Shown one piece after another: positions 25,050 to 33,178 of a stretch of DNA of 64,000 nucleotides. Below the pieces are notes generated by a model. The model had not been told where the DNA came from. It was given only the letters and a program-made list of their open reading frames with translations, and ran no database searches. The stretch comes from Priestia koreensis (GTDB taxonomy: Bacteria > Bacillota > Bacilli > Bacillales > Bacillaceae_H). The stretch spans positions 186,001 through 250,000 of the forward strand of contig NZ_LILC01000037.1 of NCBI RefSeq assembly GCF_001274935.1. Reading direction: 5' to 3'. Each line of letters starts with the position of its first letter. Position 1 is the first letter of the stretch. A program made the position numbers and the translations under genes.

Positions 25050-25481
25050 TTAAGCTTTGTCTCCTAAAGCAAACGTAATGTCAACTTCACACGCTATTTC
25101 TCCGTCCACGGTTGCAATTCCTCTCCCTTTACCAATTGATGCACGTACGCGCGTCATTTCAACCTCTAAACGTAGCTGATCCCCTGGTTTTACTTGGCGC
25201 TTAAAGCGGCAGTTATCAATTCCTGCAAAGAAAGCAAGACGTCCACGGTTTTCTTCTTTTTTAAGCATCGCAACTGCTCCTACCTGAGCAAGCGCTTCAA
25301 CAATTAGTACGCCTGGCATAACCGGGAAGTCAGGGAAATGCCCATTGAAAAACTCCTCGTTCGCTGATACATTCTTAATTCCAACTGCTTTTTGACCTTC
25401 TTCCACTTCTAAAATACGGTCAACTAATAAAAATGGATAACGATGAGGAATAATATCTTTGATTTCTTGAATATCAAGCAT
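25050..25481 (-). CDS. fabZ: 3-hydroxyacyl-[acyl-carrier-protein] dehydratase FabZ
   Basis: About 143 residues. Dehydrates 3-hydroxyacyl-ACP to trans-2-enoyl-ACP in fatty acid elongation. Hot-dog fold signatures: IIPHRYPFLLVDRILE, the catalytic His in FFNGHFPDFPVMPGV and Glu in LIVEALAQVGA. Start at 25481 (MLDIQEI) is 9 nt after AAGGAG; the GTG at 25487 is too close. It sits downstream of mbl-flhO-flhP, as ywpB/fabZ does in B. subtilis. Confidence 0.95.
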   Translation of the reverse strand: MLDIQEIKDIIPHRYPFLLVDRILEVEEGQKAVGIKNVSANEEFFNGHFPDFPVMPGVLIVEALAQVGAVAMLKKEENRGRLAFFAGIDNCRFKRQVKPGDQLRLEVEMTRVRASIGKGRGIATVDGEIACEVDITFALGDKA

Positions 25482-25610
25482 GTCCACACACTCCTTCTAA
25501 TATTTTACAAATAATTTAGATCATAACCATTTTACTATACTGAATCTCTCGTCAAAACACAAATGCAACCTAAATAGAAAAGAGGACAATCACAGATCGC
25601 CCTCTTTCCT

Positions 25611-26447
25611 TTATGATCGTATTGTATTCACAAGTCCCATCATCTGATCAGACATAGAGATCGCTCGTGCATTGAATTGGTACGCTTTTTGTGCCATCGT
25701 TAAGTTTGTCATTTGCTGACTCACGTCTACGTTGGACTGTTCTAGCGCCTTCGTTTGAAGGATATCATTACGATTCGCTCCTGGTGCTAGAGGAGTAAGT
25801 ACATCAGCCATTGTGACATTCATCGCTCCTAGATTTGGAAGCTGAAAGTGATTGTTTCCCTTTGCTTCTAAGAGCTGTGGTTTGTTCACTTGAACGATTC
25901 CTAAGTCAATAGACTGCTTTCCTGCCGGTGTTGTAACCTCCACAGCGCCCGATGCTGTGATTTGAACGTCTGTTGCATCTTGTGGAAACGCAATGGGATT
26001 TCCTGCTGCGTCTAACACTGAATTCCCATCTCGATCCACTAGCATAGACTGTGTGCCATTCGGTGAAATGTAAAACGCACCGTCTCTTGTGTACTGCGTT
26101 ACCTGCTGACCGTCTTGATTGACACGCACTTGAAAGAATTGATCCTCTTTCTGAAGAGCTGCGTCTAGAGCACGATTTGTTTGAATGAAGGAGCCCTGAT
26201 TCATTTGCAGATAGGTTTGAGATAGTTTCGCACCGGAACCTTGACGAATTCCATAAGGCGTTAGGCGTCCCTGCTCCTTCTGCTGATCAGGCTGATTGTC
26301 AAACTGCTGATAAAGAAGGTCACTAAAGCTAACGTCCCTGCTTTTAAAACCGTTTGTATTGACGTTCGCTAAATTGTCACCGATGACATCAATCTGATAC
26401 TGAAGCTGTCCCATCGTATTGGACGCATTAATCATTGAACGATTCAC
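25611..26447 (-). CDS. flhP: Flagellar hook-basal body protein FlhP (FlgF/FlgG-like rod protein)
   Basis: About 278 residues with the bipartite flagellar rod/hook signature: N-terminal NTMGQLQYQIDVIGDNLANVN-type heptad helix with NVNTNGFKSRDVSF, and C-terminal EQSNVDVSQQMTNLTMAQKAYQFNAR. Such proteins polymerise into the flagellar rod. A GTG start at 26447 (MNRSMINAS) is 7 nt after AAAGGAG, better than the ATG at 26453. Translated 37 bp after flhO in the mbl-flhO-flhP order. Confidence 0.93.
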   Translation of the reverse strand: MNRSMINASNTMGQLQYQIDVIGDNLANVNTNGFKSRDVSFSDLLYQQFDNQPDQQKEQGRLTPYGIRQGSGAKLSQTYLQMNQGSFIQTNRALDAALQKEDQFFQVRVNQDGQQVTQYTRDGAFYISPNGTQSMLVDRDGNSVLDAAGNPIAFPQDATDVQITASGAVEVTTPAGKQSIDLGIVQVNKPQLLEAKGNNHFQLPNLGAMNVTMADVLTPLAPGANRNDILQTKALEQSNVDVSQQMTNLTMAQKAYQFNARAISMSDQMMGLVNTIRS

Positions 26448-26489
26448 AATCATTCTCCTTTGTTCTACGTAGTTTTATGTTGATATGCG

Positions 26490-27329
26490 TCAACGTAATC
26501 GTCCTACTTCATTTACAGCTCGATCCATACTGCGGTCGTATGCTTGTAAAATCTTTTGGTTGGCTTCAAATGAACGATAGGTAGTCAGAAGCTCTGTCAT
26601 CGTTTGAGACATATCTACGTTTGAACCTTCAATAAAGCCTTGATGGACTTGAAACGAAACGCCATTGGCTGTTAAAGCAGATGGAAGAGCTTGATTATTT
26701 GTCATATGATAATAACCATTTCCCTCTTTCTCAAGCGCCATCGGATCCTGTGCATAGGCAAGGCCCACACGTGCAACCTGCTGATTATTTTCCGTAATCA
26801 TTCCGTCGTTTCCCACTTGAAAATTCGCGCTTTGCAGCTGAATTTTAGCCCCGTTTTCATCTAATACGTAGTTGCCTTGATTGGTTGTTAAAAAGCCCTG
26901 TCCGTCCAATGTAAACTTCCCATCACGTGTATAGCGAGGCTTTCCGTCTTCTCCTTGAACGGTGAAAAAGAGCGTACCTTTACGTCCTGTCTTTTCATCC
27001 GCAGGAAGAGTTCCGTCTAAAATAGCAAAGTCTGTTGGTTGCTTTGTTTCACGAAGATCTCCTTGAAGAAAATTCGGCATGTTCTCCTGCATATAGACAC
27101 CTGTATTAATTGATCCAAGCGTCTCCCTCGGAGTAGCTGAATCACCGTTCTCTTTTGAAAAGCTATGGTTGTTCATACGCTGTAAAAGCATATCAGGAAA
27201 AGCTCGCAGTGATGCTTGATCAGCTTTGAAACCAGGCGTGTTGGCATTAGCCAAATTATTCGTTAATAGGTCTGTACGGCGTTGCTGAGCAATCATAGCG
27301 GATGAAGCTGTATAAAAACCTTTAAACAT
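26490..27329 (-). CDS. flhO: Flagellar hook-basal body protein FlhO
   Basis: About 279 residues. FlgG-like: N-terminal MFKGFYTASSAMIAQQRRTD and LTNNLANANTPGFKADQ, C-terminal EGSNVDVSQTMTELLTTYRSFEANQKIL. The start is the ATG at 27329 with GAGGTGAC upstream; a GTG one codon earlier is less likely. Homologous to the neighbouring flhP; together they form distal and proximal rod parts of the Gram-positive flagellum. This suggests the organism is or was motile. Confidence 0.93.
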   Translation of the reverse strand: MFKGFYTASSAMIAQQRRTDLLTNNLANANTPGFKADQASLRAFPDMLLQRMNNHSFSKENGDSATPRETLGSINTGVYMQENMPNFLQGDLRETKQPTDFAILDGTLPADEKTGRKGTLFFTVQGEDGKPRYTRDGKFTLDGQGFLTTNQGNYVLDENGAKIQLQSANFQVGNDGMITENNQQVARVGLAYAQDPMALEKEGNGYYHMTNNQALPSALTANGVSFQVHQGFIEGSNVDMSQTMTELLTTYRSFEANQKILQAYDRSMDRAVNEVGRLR

Positions 27330-27422
27330 CACTTAGTCACCTCAAAACTTCGATTGGATAGAAGCAAGTTAAATCAATCGGCATTTGATCATTGAATACA
27401 GTTTTACGTGTTACAAGCTTAG

Positions 27423-28424
27423 TTAATTGAACTGACGGCGCGGTAGCTTATCCATATTATCAAGCATGATACCTGTTCCAATTGCCACGCAATCCATTGG
27501 ACTTTCAGCAATGAACACAGGCACTTTCAGTTCTTCCGCAAGAAGCTGGTCCATCCCGTGCAACAATGCACCGCCACCTGTTAAAATGACTCCACGATCT
27601 ATTATATCTGCAGAAAGTTCTGGTGGTGTTTGCTCTAGGACACTTTTAGATGCTTGCACAATGACCGTTACGTACTCACGAAGCGCTTCTTCCACTTCCT
27701 GAGATCTTACCGTTACTGTACGAGGCAACCCAGATACCATATCACGTCCGCGAATGTCCATTTCTTCATTACGAGAACCTGGGAATACGGTACCAATTTG
27801 GATTTTAATATCCTCTGCTGTACGTTCCCCGATTAAAAGCTTGTATTCACGTTTAATGTAGCTTAAAATTTCTTGATCGAAACGATCGCCTGCCATTTTT
27901 ATTGAGCTTGCCGTTACGATATCACCCATTGAAAGAACTGCTACATCCGTCGTTCCCCCGCCGATATCTACGACCATGTTTCCGCTTGGTTGGAAAATAT
28001 CCATTCCAGCTCCAATTGCGGCTACCTTAGGCTCTTCTTCAAGATAAATCTTTTTGCCCCCGCTTTTTTCAGCAGCTTCACGAATTGCTTTTTGCTCCAC
28101 TGATGTAATATTCGTTGGACAACAAATCAGAATGCGAGGCTTTGATAAAAAGCCTTTTACATTTAGTTTATTAATGAAGTATTTAAGCATTGCCTCTGTA
28201 ATATTAAAATCGGCAATTACGCCATCTTTTAAAGGTCTCATCGCAACAATATGACTCGGAGTACGTCCAACCATACGTCTCGCTTCTTCACCAACCGCTA
28301 AAACTTTGCCATTATTTTTGTTTATCGCAACCACAGAAGGTTCATTGAGTACAATCCCTTTCCCCTTCACATGAATTAATACGTTCGCCGTGCCAAGATC
28401 GATGCCGATATCTTTTGCCAACAT
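27423..28424 (-). CDS. mbl: MreB-like actin homolog Mbl
   Basis: A 333-residue actin-family ATPase. Phosphate-binding loops DIGIDLGTANVLIHVKGKGI and VDIGGGTTDVAVLS, the connecting motif GVILTGGGALLHGMDQLL and the family length identify an MreB/Mbl protein. It organises lateral wall synthesis at the membrane. Assignment to Mbl rather than MreB or MreBH rests on the spoIIID-mbl-flhO-flhP order. AAAGGAG is 10 nt before the ATG. Confidence 0.96.
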   Translation of the reverse strand: MLAKDIGIDLGTANVLIHVKGKGIVLNEPSVVAINKNNGKVLAVGEEARRMVGRTPSHIVAMRPLKDGVIADFNITEAMLKYFINKLNVKGFLSKPRILICCPTNITSVEQKAIREAAEKSGGKKIYLEEEPKVAAIGAGMDIFQPSGNMVVDIGGGTTDVAVLSMGDIVTASSIKMAGDRFDQEILSYIKREYKLLIGERTAEDIKIQIGTVFPGSRNEEMDIRGRDMVSGLPRTVTVRSQEVEEALREYVTVIVQASKSVLEQTPPELSADIIDRGVILTGGGALLHGMDQLLAEELKVPVFIAESPMDCVAIGTGIMLDNMDKLPRRQFN

Positions 28425-28714
28425 CCGTTAATTGCTCCTTTCAAGCGCCATTTTTCCTATGACCTCTGTCTTTTTTTCCTAATTAAATATTTTATCATAA
28501 TTTGGTTATACATGTAGAATTTTACGGAAAAATATTTCTAACGAATGTTGCTTTTAGGAAGCGAATATGATTGTGATAGATCACTTTAGACAATTTGCAC
28601 TAACAGCTACTAGCTAGTTTAGCAGTGGTTGCAACCAAAAATCCCCCTCAAACGCATAATTCCCTAGTCAGTGAGGAACACTCGTTTATTCTGTTTTAAA
28701 AAACGACACAAACT
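28425..28714. other. Intergenic upstream of mbl
   Basis: About 290 bases. A 12-bp palindrome TGGTTGCAACCA lies at 28626-28637. A TAAAAT word near 28494 on the minus strand may be an mbl -10, without a good -35. No gene seen. Confidence 0.4.
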
Positions 28715-28762
28715 AAAAGCCCAAACGTGAAAATACTCTTCTCACATTTGAGCTTTTATGAT
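28715..28762 (-). terminator. Terminator of spoIIID
   Basis: AAAAGCTCAAATGTGA and TCACGTTTGGGCTTTT pair on the minus strand, then TAGTTTG. It implies mbl has its own promoter. Confidence 0.82.
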
Positions 28763-28772
28763 CGATCTATAT

Positions 28773-29045
28773 TCACTTGGCTGGTTCCTCTTGTAACTCT
28801 TCTTTTTTGTACTTTAACTTTGTGGCTTCACCGCCACGCAAATGCCTGATTGATTTATGATAATCAAGAATCTCTTTCACTTCGTTTGCTAATTCAGGAT
28901 TAATTTCTGGTAGTCTTTCCGTTAAGTCTTTATGGACAGTACTCTTCGAAACGCCAAACTCCTTCGCAATAACGCGTACAGTTTTTCGAGTTTCTACAAT
29001 ATACTTTCCAATCTTGATAGTTCTCTCTTTGATGTAATCATGCAC
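28773..29045 (-). CDS. spoIIID: Sporulation transcriptional regulator SpoIIID
   Basis: A 90-residue DNA-binding protein almost identical in form to the B. subtilis protein as I know it: HDYIKERTIKIGKYIVETRK, HTH segment VIAKEFGVSKSTVHKDLTER, then LANEVKEILDYHKSIRHLRG and a basic GGEATKLKYKK end. It represses and activates mother-cell sigma-E genes. The start is the GTG at 29045, 9 nt after GGGGAGG; the frame stays open to 29189 but that extra part is unlike the family. Confidence 0.96.
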   Translation of the reverse strand: MHDYIKERTIKIGKYIVETRKTVRVIAKEFGVSKSTVHKDLTERLPEINPELANEVKEILDYHKSIRHLRGGEATKLKYKKEELQEEPAK

Positions 29046-29524
29046 ACCACTCGACCTCCCCAAATTGGATGTGAGAAGCGTGAAATGAGATTCGCTCTGA
29101 CAACACGAAGAAGGATAATCCTGTAACAACTCCTCACTACATGATAGTCGGGTCTCCGATGTCATATGACGATCCCTCACCTCATACATTCTCTTTGTTA
29201 GGTTTGTAACAGTTTATTAGCTTGGTTGAGGATATATGCTATAAATGTCAAGCGGGACAAGGATTTTATCAGATTTTTTTTACTTTTTTGCGTTTTTAAC
29301 CCCATTTAAAGAAAAATAGACCTTTTTCGAGCAAATATTCACCCCTATCCTGAGAAGACCAGGATAAATCTACACCAAATAAAATCACACACACCAATTA
29401 AACAACAACTTTCATACAACAAGAGAATAGAAGGAATCTATAGTAAAATAACGCACTGATCGCTCTAACGAAGAACGACCAATGTAAAAGAGACCTATTT
29501 TTAACAAGACTTTTTCTAAACACT
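29046..29524. other. Intergenic upstream of spoIIID
   Basis: No gene supported. Near 29457-29490 the sequence GATCGCTCTAACGAAGAACG resembles the flank that follows the repeat elements at 30690 and 30815, so the repeat cluster once reached or started here. Confidence 0.4.
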
Positions 29525-29640
29525 AAGGATCGGAGCGAAAGATGCGAAGACTCCTACGGAACTAGCGAGTCAGCTGAGATCCCGCAGCGACGAGGAAGCT
29601 CAGCGCTCGCCCCGTGGAAAGCGAAGCAATCTGTAGTGGA
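29525..29640 (+). repeat. Structured intergenic repeat, copy 4 (type A, 9-nt deletion)
   Basis: Type A element. GCGAG/CTCGC and GCTGAG/CTCAGC pair exactly. Lacks 9 nt after CCCGCAG compared with the copy at 29936. Confidence 0.87.
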
Positions 29641-29742
29641 GGGACAGAGCTATCGCTTTTAAAAAGATCAGCCACTTCAAAGCAGACTTCGTCATCAAAA
29701 TGACCTATTCATCTCAACCGTCCTCATCGTCTGAACATCGGG

Positions 29743-29860
29743 CCCGGAACGTAAGATGCTCCACTCCTGCAGGACTAGCAGGTCAGGTGAGATCCCGCAG
29801 GATGCGCAGCGACGAGGAAGCTCAACGCCTGCCCTGCGGAAAGGGAGCAATCTGTAGTGA
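29743..29860 (+). repeat. Structured intergenic repeat, copy 5 (type B)
   Basis: Type B element: GCAGG replaces GCGAG and CCTGC replaces CTCGC, so pairing is kept. GGTGAG faces CTCAAC with one mismatch. Confidence 0.87.
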
Positions 29861-29935
29861 AGGGGCCGACCTGTCGTTCTAAATAAGTACCACTATTACA
29901 AAGCCACTCATTTGACAAGTCTGTTTCTAAACACT

Positions 29936-30060
29936 AAGGATCATAGCGAAAAATGCGAAGACTCCTACGGGACTAGCGAGTCAGATGAGATCCCGCAGGA
30001 CGCGCAGCGACGAGGAAGCTCAGCGCTCGCCCCGTGGAAAGCGAAGCAATCTGTAGCGGC
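29936..30060 (+). repeat. Structured intergenic repeat, copy 6 (type A)
   Basis: Type A element with GCGAG/CTCGC intact and one mismatch in the GATGAG/CTCAGC helix. Confidence 0.87.
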
Positions 30061-30162
30061 GGGACCGACCTATCGCTTTTAAAAAGATCAGCTACTCCAA
30101 AGCAGACTTCGTCATCAAAATGACGTATTCATCTCAACCGTCCTCATCGTCTGAACATTGGG

Positions 30163-30280
30163 CCCGGAACGTAAGATGCTCCACTCCTGCAGGACTAGCA
30201 GGTCAGGTGAGATCCCGCAGGATGCGCAGCGACGAGGAAGCTCACCGCCTGCCCTGCGGAAAGGGAGCAATCTGTAGTGA
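30163..30280 (+). repeat. Structured intergenic repeat, copy 7 (type B)
   Basis: Type B element with both helices perfect: GCAGG/CCTGC and GGTGAG/CTCACC. Compared with type A this is a double compensatory change. Confidence 0.87.
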
Positions 30281-30355
30281 AGGGACCGACCTGTCGTTCT
30301 AAACAAGTACCACTATTACAAAGCCACTCATTTGACAAGTCTGTTTCTAAACACT

Positions 30356-30480
30356 AAGGATCGGAGCGAAAGATGCGAAGACTCCTACGGGATTAGCGAG
30401 TCAGATGAGATCCCGCAGGAACGGAGTGACGAGGAAGCTCAACGCTCGCCCCGTGGAAAGCGAAGCAATCTGTAGCGAAG
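30356..30480 (+). repeat. Structured intergenic repeat, copy 8 (type A)
   Basis: Type A element; GCGAG/CTCGC intact, CTCAAC gives a mismatch. Confidence 0.87.
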
Positions 30481-30565
30481 AGACGAACCCGTCGCTCTAA
30501 CAAATCATTACTACTATAAAGAGACGTTCAGGCGAGCACCCTTTTGACCTAACCTTTTCAAACAC

Positions 30566-30690
30566 TAAGGATCGGAGCGAAAGATGCGAAGACTCCTACG
30601 GGACTAGCGAGTCAGCTGAGATCCCGCAGGATGCGTAGCGACGAGGAAGCTCAACGCTCGCCCCGTGGAAAGCGAAGCAATCTGTAGCGA
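30566..30690 (+). repeat. Structured intergenic repeat, copy 9 (type A)
   Basis: Type A element followed by CGAAGAGACGAACTGGTCGC, the same flank type as after copy 8. Confidence 0.87.
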
Positions 30691-30778
30691 AGAGACGAAC
30701 TGGTCGCTTTTAAAAATTCCTCTTTTAAGAGACACAAATGATTGAGACAAAGCACTAATAGCTTATGACCATTAAATA

Positions 30779-30815
30779 CACTAAGAATCATAGCGACGAG
30801 ACGGACTGGTTGCTC
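30779..30815 (+). repeat. Deletion remnant of the structured repeat
   Basis: CACTAAGAATCATAGCGA (the element head) is joined directly to CGAGACGGACTGGTTGC (the element tail flank), with the folded body missing. Confidence 0.6.
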
Positions 30816-30841
30816 TAACGAAAATCAACCAATCTAACACA

Positions 30842-30882
30842 AAAAAGCCGCTTTACCGGAATACTCTTCCGACAAAGCGACT
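30842..30882 (-). terminator. Terminator of spoIIQ
   Basis: AGTCGCTTTGTCGGAA and TTCCGGTAAAGCGGCT pair on the minus strand, followed by TTTTTTG. Confidence 0.88.
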
Positions 30883-30888
30883 CTCCTA

Positions 30889-31755
30889 TTATTGACCAGT
30901 TGATTGGTCTTCATCAGATGATGATCCATCATCTGTTGTGTTTGTTTGATCCTTTGACTCAGTGCCAGTTGAAGGCTGCTTTTTAGACTGCTCGTCCGTA
31001 GACTTTGTTCCTTCTTCTGTACCTTGCTCAGTTGTATTTGAATTTCCACCCTCAGGTGTTGTTTCAGATACTACCTCTGCTTTAATTGTAGCCAACTGCT
31101 TGCTGAATGAATCAGTTGGGTTAATCGCTACGCCGTCTTTGCGTACTTCAAAATGAAGATGCGTTTTTGCTTCTGCATTGTAAGTACTCTCACCAGCTTT
31201 TGCGATGACTTGACCTTGCTTCACTGTATCGCCAGCTTGAACTTTTACATCAGATAACGATTGGTAGAATGTCACTAAACCATTTTGGTGATCGATTTCT
31301 ACCGTATAACCTAAGATTGGATCTTTCACTGCCTTCGTAACCGTCCCACTAGCTGCTGCTGTTACATCAAATGTTTTACCATCTTTCGCAACAACATCAA
31401 TTCCTGTATTTTGATGGTACGTATTATTATAAAAGACAAGAGCTGCTTGCTGTTCTTTCTCAGATGCTGTGCTGCTATAGAATGGTGTTTTCACTTCTAC
31501 GCTATTCTCTTTTACAACAGGCATAACTAGCTTTTCGACTGCATTGCTTACTTCAACTGAATCGTGTTGTCCATGCTGTGGAGCATTCCCTGCTTTTTGC
31601 TTATCTTGATCGGCTGCATTTCCTTGGAACCATAATACAGCTGTGATGATGATTGCTGCGCTGAATAAGTATACAGCTGGAAATACCCAACGTTTTCTAA
31701 ATAATTTTTGAACTTTGGAAGGTTTTGTCATACGTTTATTTTCTTCCTCTCTCAT
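30889..31755 (-). CDS. spoIIQ: Stage II sporulation protein SpoIIQ (LytM-like)
   Basis: About 288 residues. Forespore membrane protein whose outer LytM domain binds SpoIIIAH across the intermembrane space. One N-terminal membrane segment (~20-42, WVFPAVYLFSAAIIITAVLW), then an M23-like domain (~85-220) with NTGIDVVAKDG and THLHFEVRKDG. The first zinc-binding His of true M23 peptidases (HxGxD) is Asn here, so it should be inactive as a peptidase. A long Ser/Thr/Gln/acidic tail ends it. Start at 31755 with GAGGTGAT upstream. A sigma-F promoter fits at 31827-31855. Confidence 0.94.
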   Translation of the reverse strand: MREEENKRMTKPSKVQKLFRKRWVFPAVYLFSAAIIITAVLWFQGNAADQDKQKAGNAPQHGQHDSVEVSNAVEKLVMPVVKENSVEVKTPFYSSTASEKEQQAALVFYNNTYHQNTGIDVVAKDGKTFDVTAAASGTVTKAVKDPILGYTVEIDHQNGLVTFYQSLSDVKVQAGDTVKQGQVIAKAGESTYNAEAKTHLHFEVRKDGVAINPTDSFSKQLATIKAEVVSETTPEGGNSNTTEQGTEEGTKSTDEQSKKQPSTGTESKDQTNTTDDGSSSDEDQSTGQ

Positions 31756-31826
31756 TAATATCACCTCAGCAACCATTTTGAACAGAATCTACTAAATATA
31801 TACATCGTCTAAAAATTTTTTCGATT

Positions 31827-31855
31827 ATTTTCTGCAAGAGAGAACGATTTTATGC
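31827..31855 (-). promoter_or_regulatory. Sigma-F promoter of spoIIQ
   Basis: GCATA (31851-31855), 15-nt spacer, GCAGAAAAT (31827-31835) on the minus strand, one mismatch from the GYATA-15-GGnnAnAnT consensus. Confidence 0.7.
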
Positions 31856-31895
31856 AAAGAAATAGGAAGACCTATTAAATGAAGGGGTAAAAAGA

Positions 31896-31927
31896 AAAAA
31901 AGCGCACTCACAATGAGTACGCTTTTT
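31896..31927 (-). terminator. Terminator of spoIID
   Basis: AGCGTACTCA and TGAGTGCGCT pair, then TTTTTTTC on the minus strand. Confidence 0.85.
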
Positions 31928-31936
31928 ACACCTTTA

Positions 31937-32980
31937 TTATTTTTTGGCGGTTAGAGTAGATAGATATTTTGAAGCCTCCGCAATCTGCACATTCTTGTAG
32001 TAAAAATGAATAATGTCCATATACGATTTTCCGGCTTTCGCCATTCCATCGGCACCGTACTGACTCATACCAATGCCATGACCATTCCCTTTTGTTGTAA
32101 TTAAAAGCTCATTGCCTTTTCGTACCCACGTAAAGTCTGTTGATTTTAAACCAAGAGCGCTACGAATGTCCGTGCCTTTAAACGTCTTGCCGTCTAGCTG
32201 TAACTTATCTACGCGCCCACCAGGAGTACGTGATACCACTTTTCCAAGATCGTTCTCAATCGACACTTTCTTATTAGTAGCGGCATAAATCTTTTGCTCA
32301 AAGTCTGACACGGTCATCGACGTTTGCGCTGTGAATTTTGGCGAGTCTTTATCCCATGGGTTATCGATGCTCTGTAGATAAGGAAGAGACGATCCCCAGA
32401 CCACTTTTGCATCTTCTGTACGTCCATTGCTCGTTGAATAAAACACCGCATCAATAGGAGCATTATTATAGACGATTACTTGCCCTCTTGTAGCCTCTAC
32501 CGCTTCCGTGATTTTCTTCATGTTTTGATCGTAATCTGAACCCCAACGTATCTTTAGTTCCTCTGGACTAGCATATACTTGATCAGCCGTTGTATCACGT
32601 GCATCAAACTCTTTGGAACCTTTTTTCATTTTAAGCTCTGATCCATTTACTAGCTTTCTAACAATATACGTACGAGCAGCGAGGCTTTGTGCTTTTAAAG
32701 CCTCCATCTCAAAATCCGCTTTCATTTCGGATGCCACCACTCCGACGACATAATCTTCAAGAGGGACCTCTTCAACCTCCTGCTTTTTTGCTCGGTACAC
32801 CGCCACATCTACCGCTGGCTCTGCGGCGAGTGCTTGCAGCGTCTTTTGTGTATGGTGAGAATCCTCTCCTAATTTCCCTCCGGTTTGATCCGTAAATGGA
32901 ATGACTAATACTGTCGGAATACATAAAATAACGAAGGATAGTATGGCGATAATTACGACGACAGGCTTTAAACGTTTCAT
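31937..32980 (-). CDS. spoIID: Stage II sporulation protein SpoIID (lytic transglycosylase)
   Basis: About 347 residues. SpoIID cleaves glycan strands (with SpoIIM/SpoIIP) during engulfment. One N-terminal membrane segment (VVVIIAILSFVILCIPTVLV), then the SpoIID domain: VPLEDYVVGVVASEMKADFE with the catalytic-type Glu, LKAQSLAARTYIV, DAVFYSTSNGRTEDA, and C-terminal GNGHGIGMSQYGADGMAKAG. Start at 32980 with GGAGG 11 nt upstream. A sigma-E-like promoter at 33025-33055 matches mother-cell expression. Confidence 0.95.
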   Translation of the reverse strand: MKRLKPVVVIIAILSFVILCIPTVLVIPFTDQTGGKLGEDSHHTQKTLQALAAEPAVDVAVYRAKKQEVEEVPLEDYVVGVVASEMKADFEMEALKAQSLAARTYIVRKLVNGSELKMKKGSKEFDARDTTADQVYASPEELKIRWGSDYDQNMKKITEAVEATRGQVIVYNNAPIDAVFYSTSNGRTEDAKVVWGSSLPYLQSIDNPWDKDSPKFTAQTSMTVSDFEQKIYAATNKKVSIENDLGKVVSRTPGGRVDKLQLDGKTFKGTDIRSALGLKSTDFTWVRKGNELLITTKGNGHGIGMSQYGADGMAKAGKSYMDIIHFYYKNVQIAEASKYLSTLTAKK

Positions 32981-33024
32981 CAATGATTGAGCCTCCACTT
33001 CATGAATTTAACCTCTTCTACTTC

Positions 33025-33055
33025 ATTTTTATGGAGGTGGACAACCATTTATGAC
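33025..33055 (-). promoter_or_regulatory. Sigma-E-like promoter of spoIID
   Basis: GTCATA (33050-33055), 16-nt spacer after ATA, CATAAAAAT (33025-33033). Two mismatches from CATACAHT in the -10. Confidence 0.6.
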
Positions 33056-33141
33056 TGTAATTTTTTATGAATAGGGAAAACAGAAAGAGAATTAGAAGGG
33101 ACGAGACTAAGACATGCACCTGTTTTTTCACCATAAAACGA

Positions 33142-33178
33142 CAAAAAAAAGAGACCCATTATAGGGTCACTTTTTTTT
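33142..33178 (-). terminator. Terminator of murA
   Basis: GTGACCC-TATAAT-GGGTCTC followed by TTTTTTTG on the minus strand; overlaps the murA stop region. Confidence 0.9.

Larger units (their letters stand above)
29516..30346. repeat. Tandem 420-bp unit (A+B) x2, third unit begun
   Basis: CTAAACACTAAGGA occurs at 29516, 29927 and 30347. The units between are nearly identical except for the 9-nt deletion in the first (411 against 420). Each holds one type A and one type B element plus flanks. Confidence 0.9.

Noticed and set aside
29700..30306. Sixty-codon frames inside the repeat cluster, including two near-identical ones
   Set aside because: They are identical because the 420-bp unit is duplicated, and they run through the structured element. 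No start signals.
29516..30690. CRISPR array
   Set aside because: Units are ~120 nt and internally structured, flanks repeat together with them, spacing is irregular and no cas genes are near.
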